Assembly (NCBI RefSeq): GCF_900105905.1 | Contig: NZ_FNSV01000005.1 | Span: 2,728,001-2,792,000, forward strand | Direction: 5' to 3' | From: Rhodococcus koreensis | GTDB taxonomy: Bacteria > Actinomycetota > Actinomycetes > Mycobacteriales > Mycobacteriaceae | Length of the DNA: 64,000 nt | Shown here: positions 37,636 through 46,228 of the stretch, in pieces | Position numbering within the stretch: the first letter of the stretch is position 1 | How the letters are laid out: each line of letters starts with the position of its first letter | Position numbers and translations under genes: made by a program | The notes under the pieces: model-generated | Told to the model about the DNA's origin: nothing | Databases searched by the model: none | The model's input: only the letters and a program-made list of their open reading frames with translations

Positions 37636-38922
37636 CTACCCGGAGGCCTGGATCAGCCCCGCACCGACATCGAGGGACGGCAACGCGAGCCGCCGGGAAT
37701 GCTGGGTGAGCAGGGACCACAGATCGCGGCCCGTGCGCCCGGTCTTCTCGCACCACAGGGCAGCGATACCCGCGACGTGTGGAGTCGCCATGCTCGTTCC
37801 GTTCTTCGAGCCGTACCGCACGGGCATCGGCACCGTCGAGAACACGCGCACGCCAGGTGCCGCCACGTCGATCTGACCACCGACGACGGGGTTGCTGGCG
37901 GCAGAGAAGTTCGCCAGCCCGAGATCGGGGTCGACTGCGGCGACGGCCATGATCGACGGACTGTTGGCGGGTACGCCCACCAGTCCCGGACGCCCGGCAG
38001 CCCTGTTCGCGTTGTTGCCGGCCGCGGCGACGATGAGCACTCCGGCCGCCAGCGCACGCTGCCCCACCGTCTCGTAGGCGACGGACACCGACGCGACGTC
38101 GGCACCGAGCGACATCGAGACGATCTGACAACCGTTGGCGATGGCCCACTCGATTCCGGCGAGGATGCCACCGTCCACGCCACTCCCCTGATCCGACAGC
38201 ACCTTCCCGACGAAGATGTCGGCCTCGTGAGCCACTCCATATCGGCGGGTGCCGCCCACTGTCGCCGGACCGCAGGCAGTTCCGACGCAATGCGTGCCGT
38301 GTCCGTGCCCGTCCTGGGGTGCTGCGCCCGGAATGAACGATTGGGCCGTGATGGTGCGACCGTGGAAATCCGGGTGGGTGAGGTCGAGTCCGGTGTCGAG
38401 GACGGCGATCCTGACACCGCGCCCACTGCACGCCGACGACGTGGTGCGGGTCGCCTGCAGTCCCCAGGTGAACTCCGGTGTATCCAGGAAGTGCTCGGCG
38501 TCCTCCGTCGCGGCGGCGCCGTTCGCAGGCCGTGCGATCTCTGCGACGGTGTCCTCGCTGTCCAGTGCATGGTGAACCAACTCGGGTTCGACGGAAAGAA
38601 CCGCGACGTCCGGTGCGGCTGCGGCGGCGCGGAGGGCCTCCAACTGGCCACCATCTGCAGCAACCACGGCAATTCCGAGCTCGTCGAACAGAACTGCGTC
38701 AGCCACTTCCGCCAGTTCGAGATCCATTGCCGAAGACTCGGACTCGCTACTTCTCGTCACATTCGAGACGCCGGTGAGGGAACGGAGGAGTGCCGTCGGA
38801 TCCGCCCGTCTCCCGCCGTCCGTGAACACCACCACCTGGCGGCCCGTCGTCTCGGCCCGCGAATCGGCGTCGGGCCCGTCGCCGTGTCGGCCGGAATCTT
38901 GTCGAGATATCACTGTTTTCAT
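37636..38922 (-). CDS. Subtilisin-like S8 serine protease without signal peptide
   Basis: A 428-aa protease. The triad is intact: Asp176 in IAVLDTGLDLTHPDF, His208 in GHGHGTHCVGTA, Ser377 in NGTSMATPHVAG; the oxyanion Asn303 is in VAAAGNN. Residues 28-118 (QVVVFTDGG to SVEPELVHHAL) look like an internal I9-type propeptide. The N-terminus MKTVISRQDSGRHGDGPDAD is polar, with no signal peptide or anchor, which points to a cytoplasmic enzyme. Start: ATG 38922, directly after AAAAGG, or the nearby GTG 9 bases further on, which is better spaced. It is followed by the stand-alone I9-like gene and preceded by an orphan gene, all on the minus strand, divergent from a large regulator. Confidence 0.88.
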   Translation of the reverse strand: MKTVISRQDSGRHGDGPDADSRAETTGRQVVVFTDGGRRADPTALLRSLTGVSNVTRSSESESSAMDLELAEVADAVLFDELGIAVVAADGGQLEALRAAAAAPDVAVLSVEPELVHHALDSEDTVAEIARPANGAAATEDAEHFLDTPEFTWGLQATRTTSSACSGRGVRIAVLDTGLDLTHPDFHGRTITAQSFIPGAAPQDGHGHGTHCVGTACGPATVGGTRRYGVAHEADIFVGKVLSDQGSGVDGGILAGIEWAIANGCQIVSMSLGADVASVSVAYETVGQRALAAGVLIVAAAGNNANRAAGRPGLVGVPANSPSIMAVAAVDPDLGLANFSAASNPVVGGQIDVAAPGVRVFSTVPMPVRYGSKNGTSMATPHVAGIAALWCEKTGRTGRDLWSLLTQHSRRLALPSLDVGAGLIQASG

Positions 38923-39113
38923 CCTTTTGCTCTGGATCGCGGCGCGCTCGTCGTCGCGTCAATGTGTTAATTTGCCTTCAGTTTTCGTTCGCCGAGCTCG
39001 GCACCTGGAGTACCGGGCGCTTCCTCAACGGTGCAGCACGCGATCCAGGAATCCACGAGTGGTGCGCTACCCGAATTTCCTCCGGACCGACTGGGCAGGC
39101 AGAGTAATCCGGT

Positions 39114-39545
39114 TCACGCGACGACAGAGGTCACGCGACAGCAGTCGACAACGACGGACTTCACGCCGACCGACGCGATCATCGTCCGGACGGGACCGTC
39201 GAGACACAACTGGCTGTCGATGTGCTGCTCGCTGGAGCAACCGCAGATGCTCGGTGCGGTTCGCAACCCGATCAGGATCTCCGGAGAGGACTCGGTTCGG
39301 CCGCCCTCGACGAGTAGTGCTTCCTCGTCGACGCCGCGGACCGCGATGTCGTGTCCGTCGGCGACGTCGCCGATGATCAGAGCAAGGTAGTCGACATCGG
39401 CGCCCTCGTCACGGGTTGCGATCAGTCGCGCCGTGTTCCTTCCCAGCGGCACGCGTTCGTCCAACACCAGGACAGCAGACTCGGATTCACGGAGTTCGAC
39501 TCGCCTTGCCGTCCAACTGAAGGACGGCTCCGGCCGCGCGGTCAT
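39114..39545 (-). CDS. 143-aa hypothetical protein upstream of the S8 protease
   Basis: The ATG at 39545 (MTARPEPSFSWTARRVELRE) has AGGAG 6 bases upstream and is preferred to an earlier start at 39590. The first 90 residues are acidic with alternating hydrophobics (SAVLVLDERVPLGRN, LALIIGDVADGHDIAV), suggesting a beta-rich fold. The C-terminal part contains five cysteines in ICGCSSEQHIDSQLC and VVVDCCRVTS. There is no signal peptide. I recognise no family. Position suggests co-transcription with the protease (192-bp gap), so it could be a substrate, partner or unrelated; the Cys-rich tail makes a processed precursor an idea worth testing. Confidence 0.6.
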   Translation of the reverse strand: MTARPEPSFSWTARRVELRESESAVLVLDERVPLGRNTARLIATRDEGADVDYLALIIGDVADGHDIAVRGVDEEALLVEGGRTESSPEILIGLRTAPSICGCSSEQHIDSQLCLDGPVRTMIASVGVKSVVVDCCRVTSVVA

Positions 39546-39825
39546 GACATGCTCCTGTAGTTCGATGCAATAACTTTTCGCGGTACCCATTCAGCGTGGC
39601 CGAGATGTCGGCTGATCTCGCGAGTAGCGTCCTACCCGATCGTGCGAGACACGCCTCCGGTCGATCTCGAAACCGAACCCGTGTCCGCGTCCGGCCACTC
39701 AACCCATCGACGACTCCGGAAAACCGGATCCTAAAGCGACTTCAAGGTTGTATTGCACTGTTTCGCTGAACAACTCGCACTCAATGGTCGATCCGCGGTA
39801 CTATCACCGGCCCCTCGCGGGAATC

Positions 39826-39831
39826 TAGAAT
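39826..39831 (+). promoter_or_regulatory. Probable -10 (TAGAAT) for a leaderless LuxR-family gene
   Basis: TAGAAT ends 7 bp before the ATG at 39839, and no Shine-Dalgarno is present in between, so the transcript is probably leaderless. The rest of the 39546-39838 spacer shows only short palindromes such as CTCGCGAG. Confidence 0.5.
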
Positions 39832-39838
39832 CAGACCT

Positions 39839-42457
39839 ATGGGTCCGGTGTGGCCTCTCGTTCAGCGGCAAGTCGAGTTCGACGCGATCACCGCGTCGCT
39901 CACGGCTCGGTCCGGGGGATGCGGTGTCGTCCTCACGGGCGACCCCGGCGTCGGCAAGACCACTCTCGCCCGGTTCGTCACCGAGGCACTGCCCGGTGAG
40001 GTGAAGTGGGTGGCGGGCACCGAGTCGGCGCGGAGCATCCCGTTGGGCGTGTTCGCTCATCTGGTCGGGGCGTCCACCTCCCGGGATCCGGTGGCCTTTC
40101 TGTCCGCGGCGCGGCAGGCGCTCCTCGACGACGGCCACAGTCGCGACGTGGTGGTCGGCGTGGACGACGCGCACCTACTCGATCAGCTCTCGGCCACATT
40201 CCTTCATCAGCTCGCGCTGGACAGGGCGGTGCACATCGTCGCCACCGTCCGCAACGGCGAGTCCGTGCCCGACGCGATCACGTCGCTGTGGAAGGACGGT
40301 CACCTCCTGCGGCTCGAACTGGCGCCGTTCAGCCGGGAGCAGAGCATCGAGCTGATCGAGTCCGTGTTGGACGGCCCCCTTGAGGGGTTGAGCGCGGACA
40401 TGATCTGGGAGGCGTCCGGCGGGAACGCGCTGTTCGTTCGACACCTGGTGGAGGGCGCCCTCGAGGCGGGGACGCTGCGCCCCTCCGGTGGGGTCTGGCA
40501 GTTGCGAGGACGCGCCGCCATCACATCCGAACTCGCATCCCTGCTGGAACACCGGATCGATCAGATTCCCCACGACGTGCTGCAGGCATTGCAGCTTCTC
40601 ACCTTCTGTGAGCCGCTCGATCTCGACATCCTCGGCCAGCTGGCGGGCGAGGACTCGGTGGAGGAGGCCGAGCGACGCGGCCTCGTCAGAATCGTCGAGC
40701 ACGGACACCGGCTCGACGTCCGCTACACGCATCCACTGTTCGGTGAGGTGATTCGACGACGGGTGGGGCGCGCGGCAGGCCGGCGGCTCCGCGGACAGCT
40801 CGTCGAGGCTCTGAGCAGCCGGGCCGTGGTCGGATCCTCCAATCGGATCCGCCTGGCAGAGCTGGCCCTCGACAGCGACCGGTCCGTCGAACCCGATCTG
40901 TTGGTCAACGCCGCCGAGGATGCCATCGGTTTGGCGAATGTCCCTCTGGGCGAACGGCTCGCACGGGCGGCACTCGACCAGACCGGCAGCTTCGAGGCGG
41001 CCGATCTTCTGGCCCGGGCACTGTTGTGGCAGGGGCACGCCACCGAGGCGGAATCGTTGCTGCAGTCCTTCTCGCCCGACAGCCTGGATCAGGTGCAGCT
41101 GGTGCGCTGGGGTACGTCGCGGATCGCAAACCTGTTCTGGGCGAGCGGCGAGTCGGAGAAGGCCGACGAGGTCCTCGCTGTACTTCGCGAGAAGGTCACG
41201 CATCCCAGTCTCGTGCCGATCATCGAGGGAATCGGCTCGGTGTGCGCGGTGTTCGAGAATCGGCCCGAGGAGGCCGCAGCGGCGGCGACGGCGATTCTGG
41301 CCGCCGACCGAGTGCTGCCGTGGGCGATCGAGTGGGCGTTCTTCGGGGGCGGGCTGTCCCTGGCACTGATGGGACGCGGAGGCCGGGTGCCCGAATTGGC
41401 GGCGCGCAGTGCGGCGGTGGCCGATCAGATCGACGGGCTACTGCGGTTCCCGGCCGCACACGGTGAAATCCTCGCGTTGACCCTGACCGGACAGTTCGCA
41501 GCGGCGCAGCGCCGAGCCGAGGAGTACCTCTCGTTGGCGTCGAGCGGCCGATACGTTGCATGGGGGCTTGCGAACATCCTGGTCGGGACGGTGGAACTTG
41601 CCCGCGGCCGGTTCAACGACGCCGCGGGTCGCCTCGAGCAGGCGATCGCCGCCCTCAACGTCGGTGATACAGCCGACGCCATCTCGTGGAGTTTTCCCGC
41701 CTACATCGTCCTCGGTCAGGCGTACGCGGAACTCGGCCGCATTCACGAGGCGGACGGGATCATCACCGCGGCGCAGGCCCGGAACGGCCGGCACGTGGCC
41801 GTGTTCGGGCCGCAACTCGTGATGTCGCAGGCGTGGCTTGCCGCGGCACGCGGTGAAACATCGGAGGCTGTCAACCTGTCGCGATCGGCGGCTGATTCCG
41901 CCTGCAAGTCCGGGCAATTCGGCATCGAGGCGGCAGCTATCCACCTTGCCACTCGGTTCGGTGACACGACCACGGCGACCCGTCTCGCCGAGTTGGCCGA
42001 CATCTGCGACGGCCAGCTTGTCGACATCGTTGCCCGGCATGCGGCGGCAGTGGCAGCTGGGAACGGATGCGGTGTGGCATCGACCGCGGCCGAATTCGAA
42101 AAGATCGGCGCCCTGCCGGATGCCGCCGACGCCTACGCTCGGGCGGCGATCGCGTTCACGCATGCCGGAGACAAGCGGCGTTCGATCGAGTGTGCTGCCG
42201 CAGCCGAAGCCCTGTCGGCACGATGCGACCACATGTCGTCGCCCGCACTGGTGGAGGCAGCCCATCCGCTCCCCCTCACGAGCCGTGAACGGGAGGTGGG
42301 GTCGATGGTTGCGGCCGGTTTGTCGAACCGCCAGATTGCGGATCGGTTGTTCGTGTCGGTGCGGACGGTGGAGGGTCATATCTACCGTGCGTGCATCAAG
42401 CTCGATGTCGCGGATCGCAACGGTCTCGCGCAGGCGATGGGGACGACGGTTCGGTGA
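39839..42457 (+). CDS. Large ATPase (STAND/MalT-like) LuxR-family transcriptional regulator
   Basis: An 872-aa regulator. N-terminal AAA/STAND ATPase: Walker A GDPGVGKTT (about 34-42), Walker B VVVGVDDAH (about 101-109), then winged-helix-like regions. The middle 400 residues are helical repeats (TPR-like), for example ADEVLAVLREKVTHPSLVPI and AQRRAEEYLSLASSGRYVAW, and likely sense a ligand. The C-terminus is a LuxR/GerE HTH: PLTSREREVGSMVAAGLSNR then FVSVRTVEGHIYRACIKLDV. It diverges from the orphan-S8-I9 genes, so it may control them, an inference from position only. Confidence 0.9.
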   Translation: MGPVWPLVQRQVEFDAITASLTARSGGCGVVLTGDPGVGKTTLARFVTEALPGEVKWVAGTESARSIPLGVFAHLVGASTSRDPVAFLSAARQALLDDGHSRDVVVGVDDAHLLDQLSATFLHQLALDRAVHIVATVRNGESVPDAITSLWKDGHLLRLELAPFSREQSIELIESVLDGPLEGLSADMIWEASGGNALFVRHLVEGALEAGTLRPSGGVWQLRGRAAITSELASLLEHRIDQIPHDVLQALQLLTFCEPLDLDILGQLAGEDSVEEAERRGLVRIVEHGHRLDVRYTHPLFGEVIRRRVGRAAGRRLRGQLVEALSSRAVVGSSNRIRLAELALDSDRSVEPDLLVNAAEDAIGLANVPLGERLARAALDQTGSFEAADLLARALLWQGHATEAESLLQSFSPDSLDQVQLVRWGTSRIANLFWASGESEKADEVLAVLREKVTHPSLVPIIEGIGSVCAVFENRPEEAAAAATAILAADRVLPWAIEWAFFGGGLSLALMGRGGRVPELAARSAAVADQIDGLLRFPAAHGEILALTLTGQFAAAQRRAEEYLSLASSGRYVAWGLANILVGTVELARGRFNDAAGRLEQAIAALNVGDTADAISWSFPAYIVLGQAYAELGRIHEADGIITAAQARNGRHVAVFGPQLVMSQAWLAAARGETSEAVNLSRSAADSACKSGQFGIEAAAIHLATRFGDTTTATRLAELADICDGQLVDIVARHAAAVAAGNGCGVASTAAEFEKIGALPDAADAYARAAIAFTHAGDKRRSIECAAAAEALSARCDHMSSPALVEAAHPLPLTSREREVGSMVAAGLSNRQIADRLFVSVRTVEGHIYRACIKLDVADRNGLAQAMGTTVR

Positions 42458-42593
42458 CACCAGGCCTGGACTCCAGGCACGACGACAGGCCGGCTCCACG
42501 ACAGGAATCATCCTGTCGTCAAGTCGGCAATACGTGTGGCGCCTCCGGTCAGGACGCCCGCGGTCGAGTCCGGTTGAGCGCCGGTATCGGCTT

Positions 42594-43720
42594 TCACTCC
42601 CAGTCGACCTGCCGCGGTGGGATGAACATGGGGTGCCGGTCGGCTCCCATCTCAATCTCCCAGTCACTGTGATGGAGCAGTCGGTGGTGGAATCCGCAGA
42701 GCAGGACCAGATTCTTCATGTCGGATCGTCCTCCCTCGGACCATGGGATGATGTCGTGGCCCTCCCATCACGATGGCAGCGCACCGCAGCCGGGGAAGGC
42801 GCATCCTCGGTCCCTCGCCACCAACGCTTTTCGCTGTCTCGTGGTGATTGTCCGGGTGGAAACACCGAGGTCGAGGTGCGTTCCATTCTCGTCGAGCACG
42901 ATCGGCGTGTAGATCGAATCGCAGCTGAGGAGCCGGGCTGCTTTGATGCTCAGTGGCCCCATCCACTCGGTCCATGCCACTCCCTCGACGTCGAAAAGTG
43001 TGCCGTCGGATGTTGCGGCGGCATCTTGCCGTCCTCGTACACTGTTCGCGGTGCATTCGGCCAGGTCTCGTGCGTTGGCGTGGAGTGAGACGTGTCGGCG
43101 TTCTCCGCCTTCTTCACCGGCGATCCCCGAGTTGAGGTAGCGGCGCAGCAGTTCGGTGAACCCGCCGGCCCCTTCGCTGTCCGGGTGTGCGGGTGTCTTT
43201 GGTTCCGTCTTGCGCGGGCCGCGGTTTGGATAGTCCGGAGAGATCGGAGAGCAGCACCTCGCCGGCGACGGCGTCGAGGTCGCCTTTGACGGCGATGCGT
43301 CCATTGAGTGTTTTGGACGCGTGGAATTCGCTAAGTTCGGTGTCTTCACTGGGCGGCGGGTCGTCGGATTCGAAGGTGCGTTCCAGTCTGGCGATCACGG
43401 CGCGCACCGCGTCCGTGTTCGCGGTGGGACCGATTGCGGCGAACAGCAGCGCACTTCGGCAGTCGTCCAGCGCTTGAAGCGGCATGCCCTTGGGTGGCCT
43501 CTCACAGAACTTCATGATCAACGCGGCGTGGTCCGCCGAAATGTTGGTGTCGAAGTACTCGTCCGCAATTTCCGGTTGGAAACGCAAACCTCAGCCCAAC
43601 AGCATGATTCGCCCCGCCGAACCCACCTCGAGCAACGTCTTGGAGGCCCGATTCGAGCAACCCCGCCTCTGCCAACCGCCACGCATCACCCACCGCGTTT
43701 GTCAGAATCTCGTCCGACAA
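42594..43720 (-). pseudogene. DUF222/HNH endonuclease-family gene, decayed
   Basis: A 13E12-type DUF222-HNH gene broken at several points. Readable parts: SDEILTNAVGDAWRLAEAGL from 43720, then a frame change near 43590 to DEYFDTNISADHAALIMKFC and VKGDLDAVAGEVLLSDLSGL, another near 43230 to FTELLRRYLNSGIAGEEGGE and RKALVARDRGCAFPGCGALP, then an in-frame TGA at 42768-42770 where CGA would fit. The HNH core GHDIIPWSEGGRSDMKNLVL, LCGFHHRLLHH is otherwise intact, ending at 42594-42596. The 5' end is missing: no proper start or promoter lies between it and the TnpB-like stop 5 bp upstream. Family function is unproven; M. tuberculosis relatives (13E12 REP) lie behind LexA boxes. Confidence 0.82.
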
Positions 43721-43725
43721 AGCGT

Positions 43726-45618
43726 CTACGTAGATCTCATACTGTCTGCCACTGGTGTGGCGGGAGTGGGAGATGTACGTGTGTCACGGCTACTCGCATC
43801 GCCGTGCGGCGGTGTGGGTTTGACCGTGTCCCACACCGACGCTTCGGGTGCAGGAACATGCTGTTTCGGATTCACCCCCGCCCGCGGTGTCACGGTGGGC
43901 AGGCTGCGGCGGACCCGGCGATGCCGCGGCCTGCTCGGGGTCGGACTGGTCTTGTCCCGGGACCTGCGGACCGGTGCGTGCTCGGCGACCCGGATCGCGG
44001 GTAGTTTCCCACGCCGGCGGGCGACTTTGTTCTTACCGAGGAGCGCGCGTTTGGCCAGGTTCACCCCCGCGACGTGGTCCCGGTTGCCGCCGACCAGGCA
44101 ACCCGAACACCACGCGTCGTGGTAGCCGCCGGGGCGGGCGAGGGGTTCGTCGCAGCCCGGACATTGTGCGGACGATCCGCGGGCCGGCACCGCGACCACC
44201 GCGACACCGACACCGGCGGCGGTGTGCGCGAGGGCGGTGACGGCTTTGCGGCGGGCGGACTGCGCGGCCCGGTTGTTGTTGACCCGACCGTGCCCGCGGG
44301 TCTCGAGGGTCGTGAGGTCCTCGACCGCGATCACCTGCGCACCCGCCGCCTCGGCGTAGTCGGTGACCTGGTGGGCGAAGTGGAATCCCAGTTCCCGGTT
44401 GATCTTGCCCCGCTTGGCGCCCACCGCGGTGCGGTGCTCGTTGAGGACGGCGATCTTGTCCTCCAGCCGGGCGCGGACCTCAGGTGGGGCGGTGGCGGCC
44501 AGCCGCGTCAACCGGGCCGCCTTGCGGTGCAGCATCTGCCCCTCGGTCTGCAGGCGTGCCAGCTTGGTCCCGAGGCCACGGTCGTCGTATGTGAAGCCCC
44601 GATAATCCGAAGACAGCCCGGCCGGGTCCTCGGTGGTGATGGCGGCGGCACCCAGCGTGGACGGAGACCAGTCGACCCCGACCGCGACGCTCGCCGATCC
44701 CAGGTCACAGTCGGGGACGAGTTCGGTCGCCGCGCACCGCCAGAGCAGACCACGGTGGTCGAGGACGAGGGTCGGCAGATGCCAGTCGGTGATCGCCCTG
44801 CCGTGCAGGTGCGTGGGGATGGTGGCGGTCAGCCGGACCCGCCGCCACTGCGCCCGCCCCGCCGGGACCGGACTGGTGGGCAGCTTCACCGTCAACACCA
44901 ACTCGTCACCGGCCGGGGTGATCTGCGCGAGCTGTCGATCGGCTGCAGACAGCCGGGCCATCGCCGCGACCTGCGGTGGGCCCTGGACGTCGGTGATCCG
45001 CAACCGCGTCGACTGCGCCTTGTCGGTGCGGCGGGCGTGGGCGAGGAGCTCGCGCCGCACGCCCCGAGCGAAACCCAACGGCACCCAGTCACCCGGCTGA
45101 GTGGGTGGGGCTTTCCGACCGGTGGCCGCGTCGAACCGCTCAGACAGCGATGTGATCGCGGCATCCCGATAGGCGAGGGTCCGCAACGTCGCCATCACCT
45201 GCGCCGTCACCACTCGGGTCACCCGCGAGGGCACGTAGACCCCGTCCGGATAGCGCGGGTTCCAGCCGAGGCGGGACGCGGCTGTATTGCCCTGTGCGGG
45301 TAGCCTGCGGCCCTGGCGGTCGCGACCGGCCGCGAGCACATCGAACGTGACCGGATGCCACAGCCGCGCCGCCAACTCGGTTCCGGCCGCGGCGATCAGG
45401 TCGAGCAGCCACCCCACCCGGACATCGACATCGTCGAGACCGATCGGGTCCCCGGTCGCGTCGTCGACCGCCACGTGGGCGCGGGTGGTGAACGAGAACT
45501 GCCGCGGCACAGCCGCTCCCGGGCCGCTGATGCCGGCCGACCCGCCGCCAGGCACAAACCGAACAAACCCGGGCCGATCGGTCTTCCGAGAAGCGCCGCC
45601 ATCGCCCGACAAGCTCAT
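43726..45618 (-). CDS. TnpB-like RuvC nuclease (630 aa, long N- and C-terminal extensions)
   Basis: A TnpB/Cas12-lineage nuclease with all catalytic residues visible: RuvC-I Asp316 in VAVGVDWSPSTLGAAAI, RuvC-II Glu433 in QVIAVEDLTTLE, zinc ribbon Cys486/489/504/507 (CPGCD...WCSGC), RuvC-III Asp514 in GGNRDHVAGVNLAKRAL. It is much longer than IS605-type TnpB (about 400 aa): residues 1-300 form an unusual N-terminal part, and residues 526-630 are a low-complexity Pro/Arg/Thr tail whose DNA can fold into hairpins. ATG 45618 follows AGGGGG and lies 3 bp after a small ORF. No TnpA transposase, resolvase or CRISPR array is nearby. Its last codons overlap a 12-bp inverted repeat and the protein reads out into flanking DNA. 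RNA-guided DNA cleavage is known for TnpB; here it is inferred. Confidence 0.88.
   Translation of the reverse strand: MSLSGDGGASRKTDRPGFVRFVPGGGSAGISGPGAAVPRQFSFTTRAHVAVDDATGDPIGLDDVDVRVGWLLDLIAAAGTELAARLWHPVTFDVLAAGRDRQGRRLPAQGNTAASRLGWNPRYPDGVYVPSRVTRVVTAQVMATLRTLAYRDAAITSLSERFDAATGRKAPPTQPGDWVPLGFARGVRRELLAHARRTDKAQSTRLRITDVQGPPQVAAMARLSAADRQLAQITPAGDELVLTVKLPTSPVPAGRAQWRRVRLTATIPTHLHGRAITDWHLPTLVLDHRGLLWRCAATELVPDCDLGSASVAVGVDWSPSTLGAAAITTEDPAGLSSDYRGFTYDDRGLGTKLARLQTEGQMLHRKAARLTRLAATAPPEVRARLEDKIAVLNEHRTAVGAKRGKINRELGFHFAHQVTDYAEAAGAQVIAVEDLTTLETRGHGRVNNNRAAQSARRKAVTALAHTAAGVGVAVVAVPARGSSAQCPGCDEPLARPGGYHDAWCSGCLVGGNRDHVAGVNLAKRALLGKNKVARRRGKLPAIRVAEHAPVRRSRDKTSPTPSRPRHRRVRRSLPTVTPRAGVNPKQHVPAPEASVWDTVKPTPPHGDASSRDTRTSPTPATPVADSMRST
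43741..43752. repeat. Left copy of a 12-bp inverted repeat (ACTGTCTGCCAC)
   Basis: Matches perfectly, in inverted orientation, GTGGCAGACAGT at 46128-46139. The two lie at opposite sides of the TnpB-like unit, about 2.4 kb apart. The left copy falls inside the last codons of the nuclease gene. Confidence 0.5.
43785..43836 (-). ncRNA. Candidate structured RNA (omega-RNA-like) at the 3' end of the TnpB-like gene
   Basis: Two consecutive hairpins on the sense strand: GTGTGGG/CCCACAC with an 11-base loop (43812-43836) and CACGGC/GCCGTG with a 10-base loop (43785-43806), both within the low-complexity 3' tail of the ORF. TnpB guide RNAs are known to overlap the 3' end of tnpB and extend to the element end, so this is where one would be expected. 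No transcript evidence is available. Confidence 0.4.
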
Positions 45619-45621
45619 CGA

Positions 45622-45856
45622 TCACCCCCTGTCCCCACCCTTCTGCCACGCCACCTCTCGCAGGGCCTCGACTGTAACGCCGACCTCCGACAAATACCGC
45701 TCGATCCGCGCCATCGGCGAACCGGGGCAATCGATCTCGCCACACCGCACCACCACGGGCCGGCCCCCGGACCGCGTCGTCGAGCATCCGGACGCGCCCC
45801 GCCCGCCACCCCTCGGACACGAACGCGTTCCTTGCAGACCCGAGATCCCGCACCAA
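45622..45856 (-). pseudogene. Small ORF coupled to the TnpB-like gene, with a one-base frameshift
   Basis: GTG 45856 (GGAAG upstream) begins VRDLGSARNAFVSEGWRAGR, continuing VRMLDDAVR. At a run of five G the frame must shift by one base to reach GRPVVVRCGEIDCPGSPMAR and IERYLSEVGVTVEALREVAW, ending at TGA 45622, 3 bp before the TnpB-like ATG. Read through, it would be about 78 aa with a CGEIDC pair. Alternatively translation starts internally at the GTG triplet run, giving a 44-aa protein. It is either a damaged gene, a slippage site or a sequencing error. The tight spacing implies a functional partner of the nuclease. Confidence 0.5.
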
Positions 45857-46127
45857 GAGCGTTCTTCCGCAACATTATTTCCTGCTCGGCCGGCGGCACC
45901 TCTTGCCCTGCCGAACCCGACACCCGGCAACTCAATGCCTCCACCCTCCTCTCCGGAGTCGCTCCCGCACAACCTGATACAGCCCCGTCCAGAAAGAAGC
46001 CCCGGTCCGCGCGGCCACAGAGTTCGGGACCCGAACCCGGTGGCCGAGAGGGCAACCGGCCCTCCGTCGGCGCCCTTGCGCACCCCAACGACCGGCAGCC
46101 CACGTATTCCGCAGTCACCAAGTCGCG
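45857..46127. other. Untranslated 5' part of the TnpB-like unit
   Basis: About 270 bp, between the small ORF and the right inverted repeat. No coding-like ORF is seen. It should hold the promoter of the small ORF and nuclease. Confidence 0.4.
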
Positions 46128-46139
46128 GTGGCAGACAGT
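46128..46139. repeat. Right copy of the 12-bp inverted repeat (GTGGCAGACAGT)
   Basis: Inverted partner of 43741-43752. No target-site duplication is obvious outside the two copies. Confidence 0.5.
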
Positions 46140-46228
46140 GCCAGAAACTGATAGCGAGTATTGGATACATTGGCAACAGATGCGAGCACCCTCAATTTTC
46201 TCCCCGATCCCCATGCTCAAATTCTAGT

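Noticed and set aside
37067..38431. 454-aa minus-strand ORF overlapping the S8 protease
   Set aside because: Different frame from the protease; Arg/Ser-rich and without catalytic motifs.
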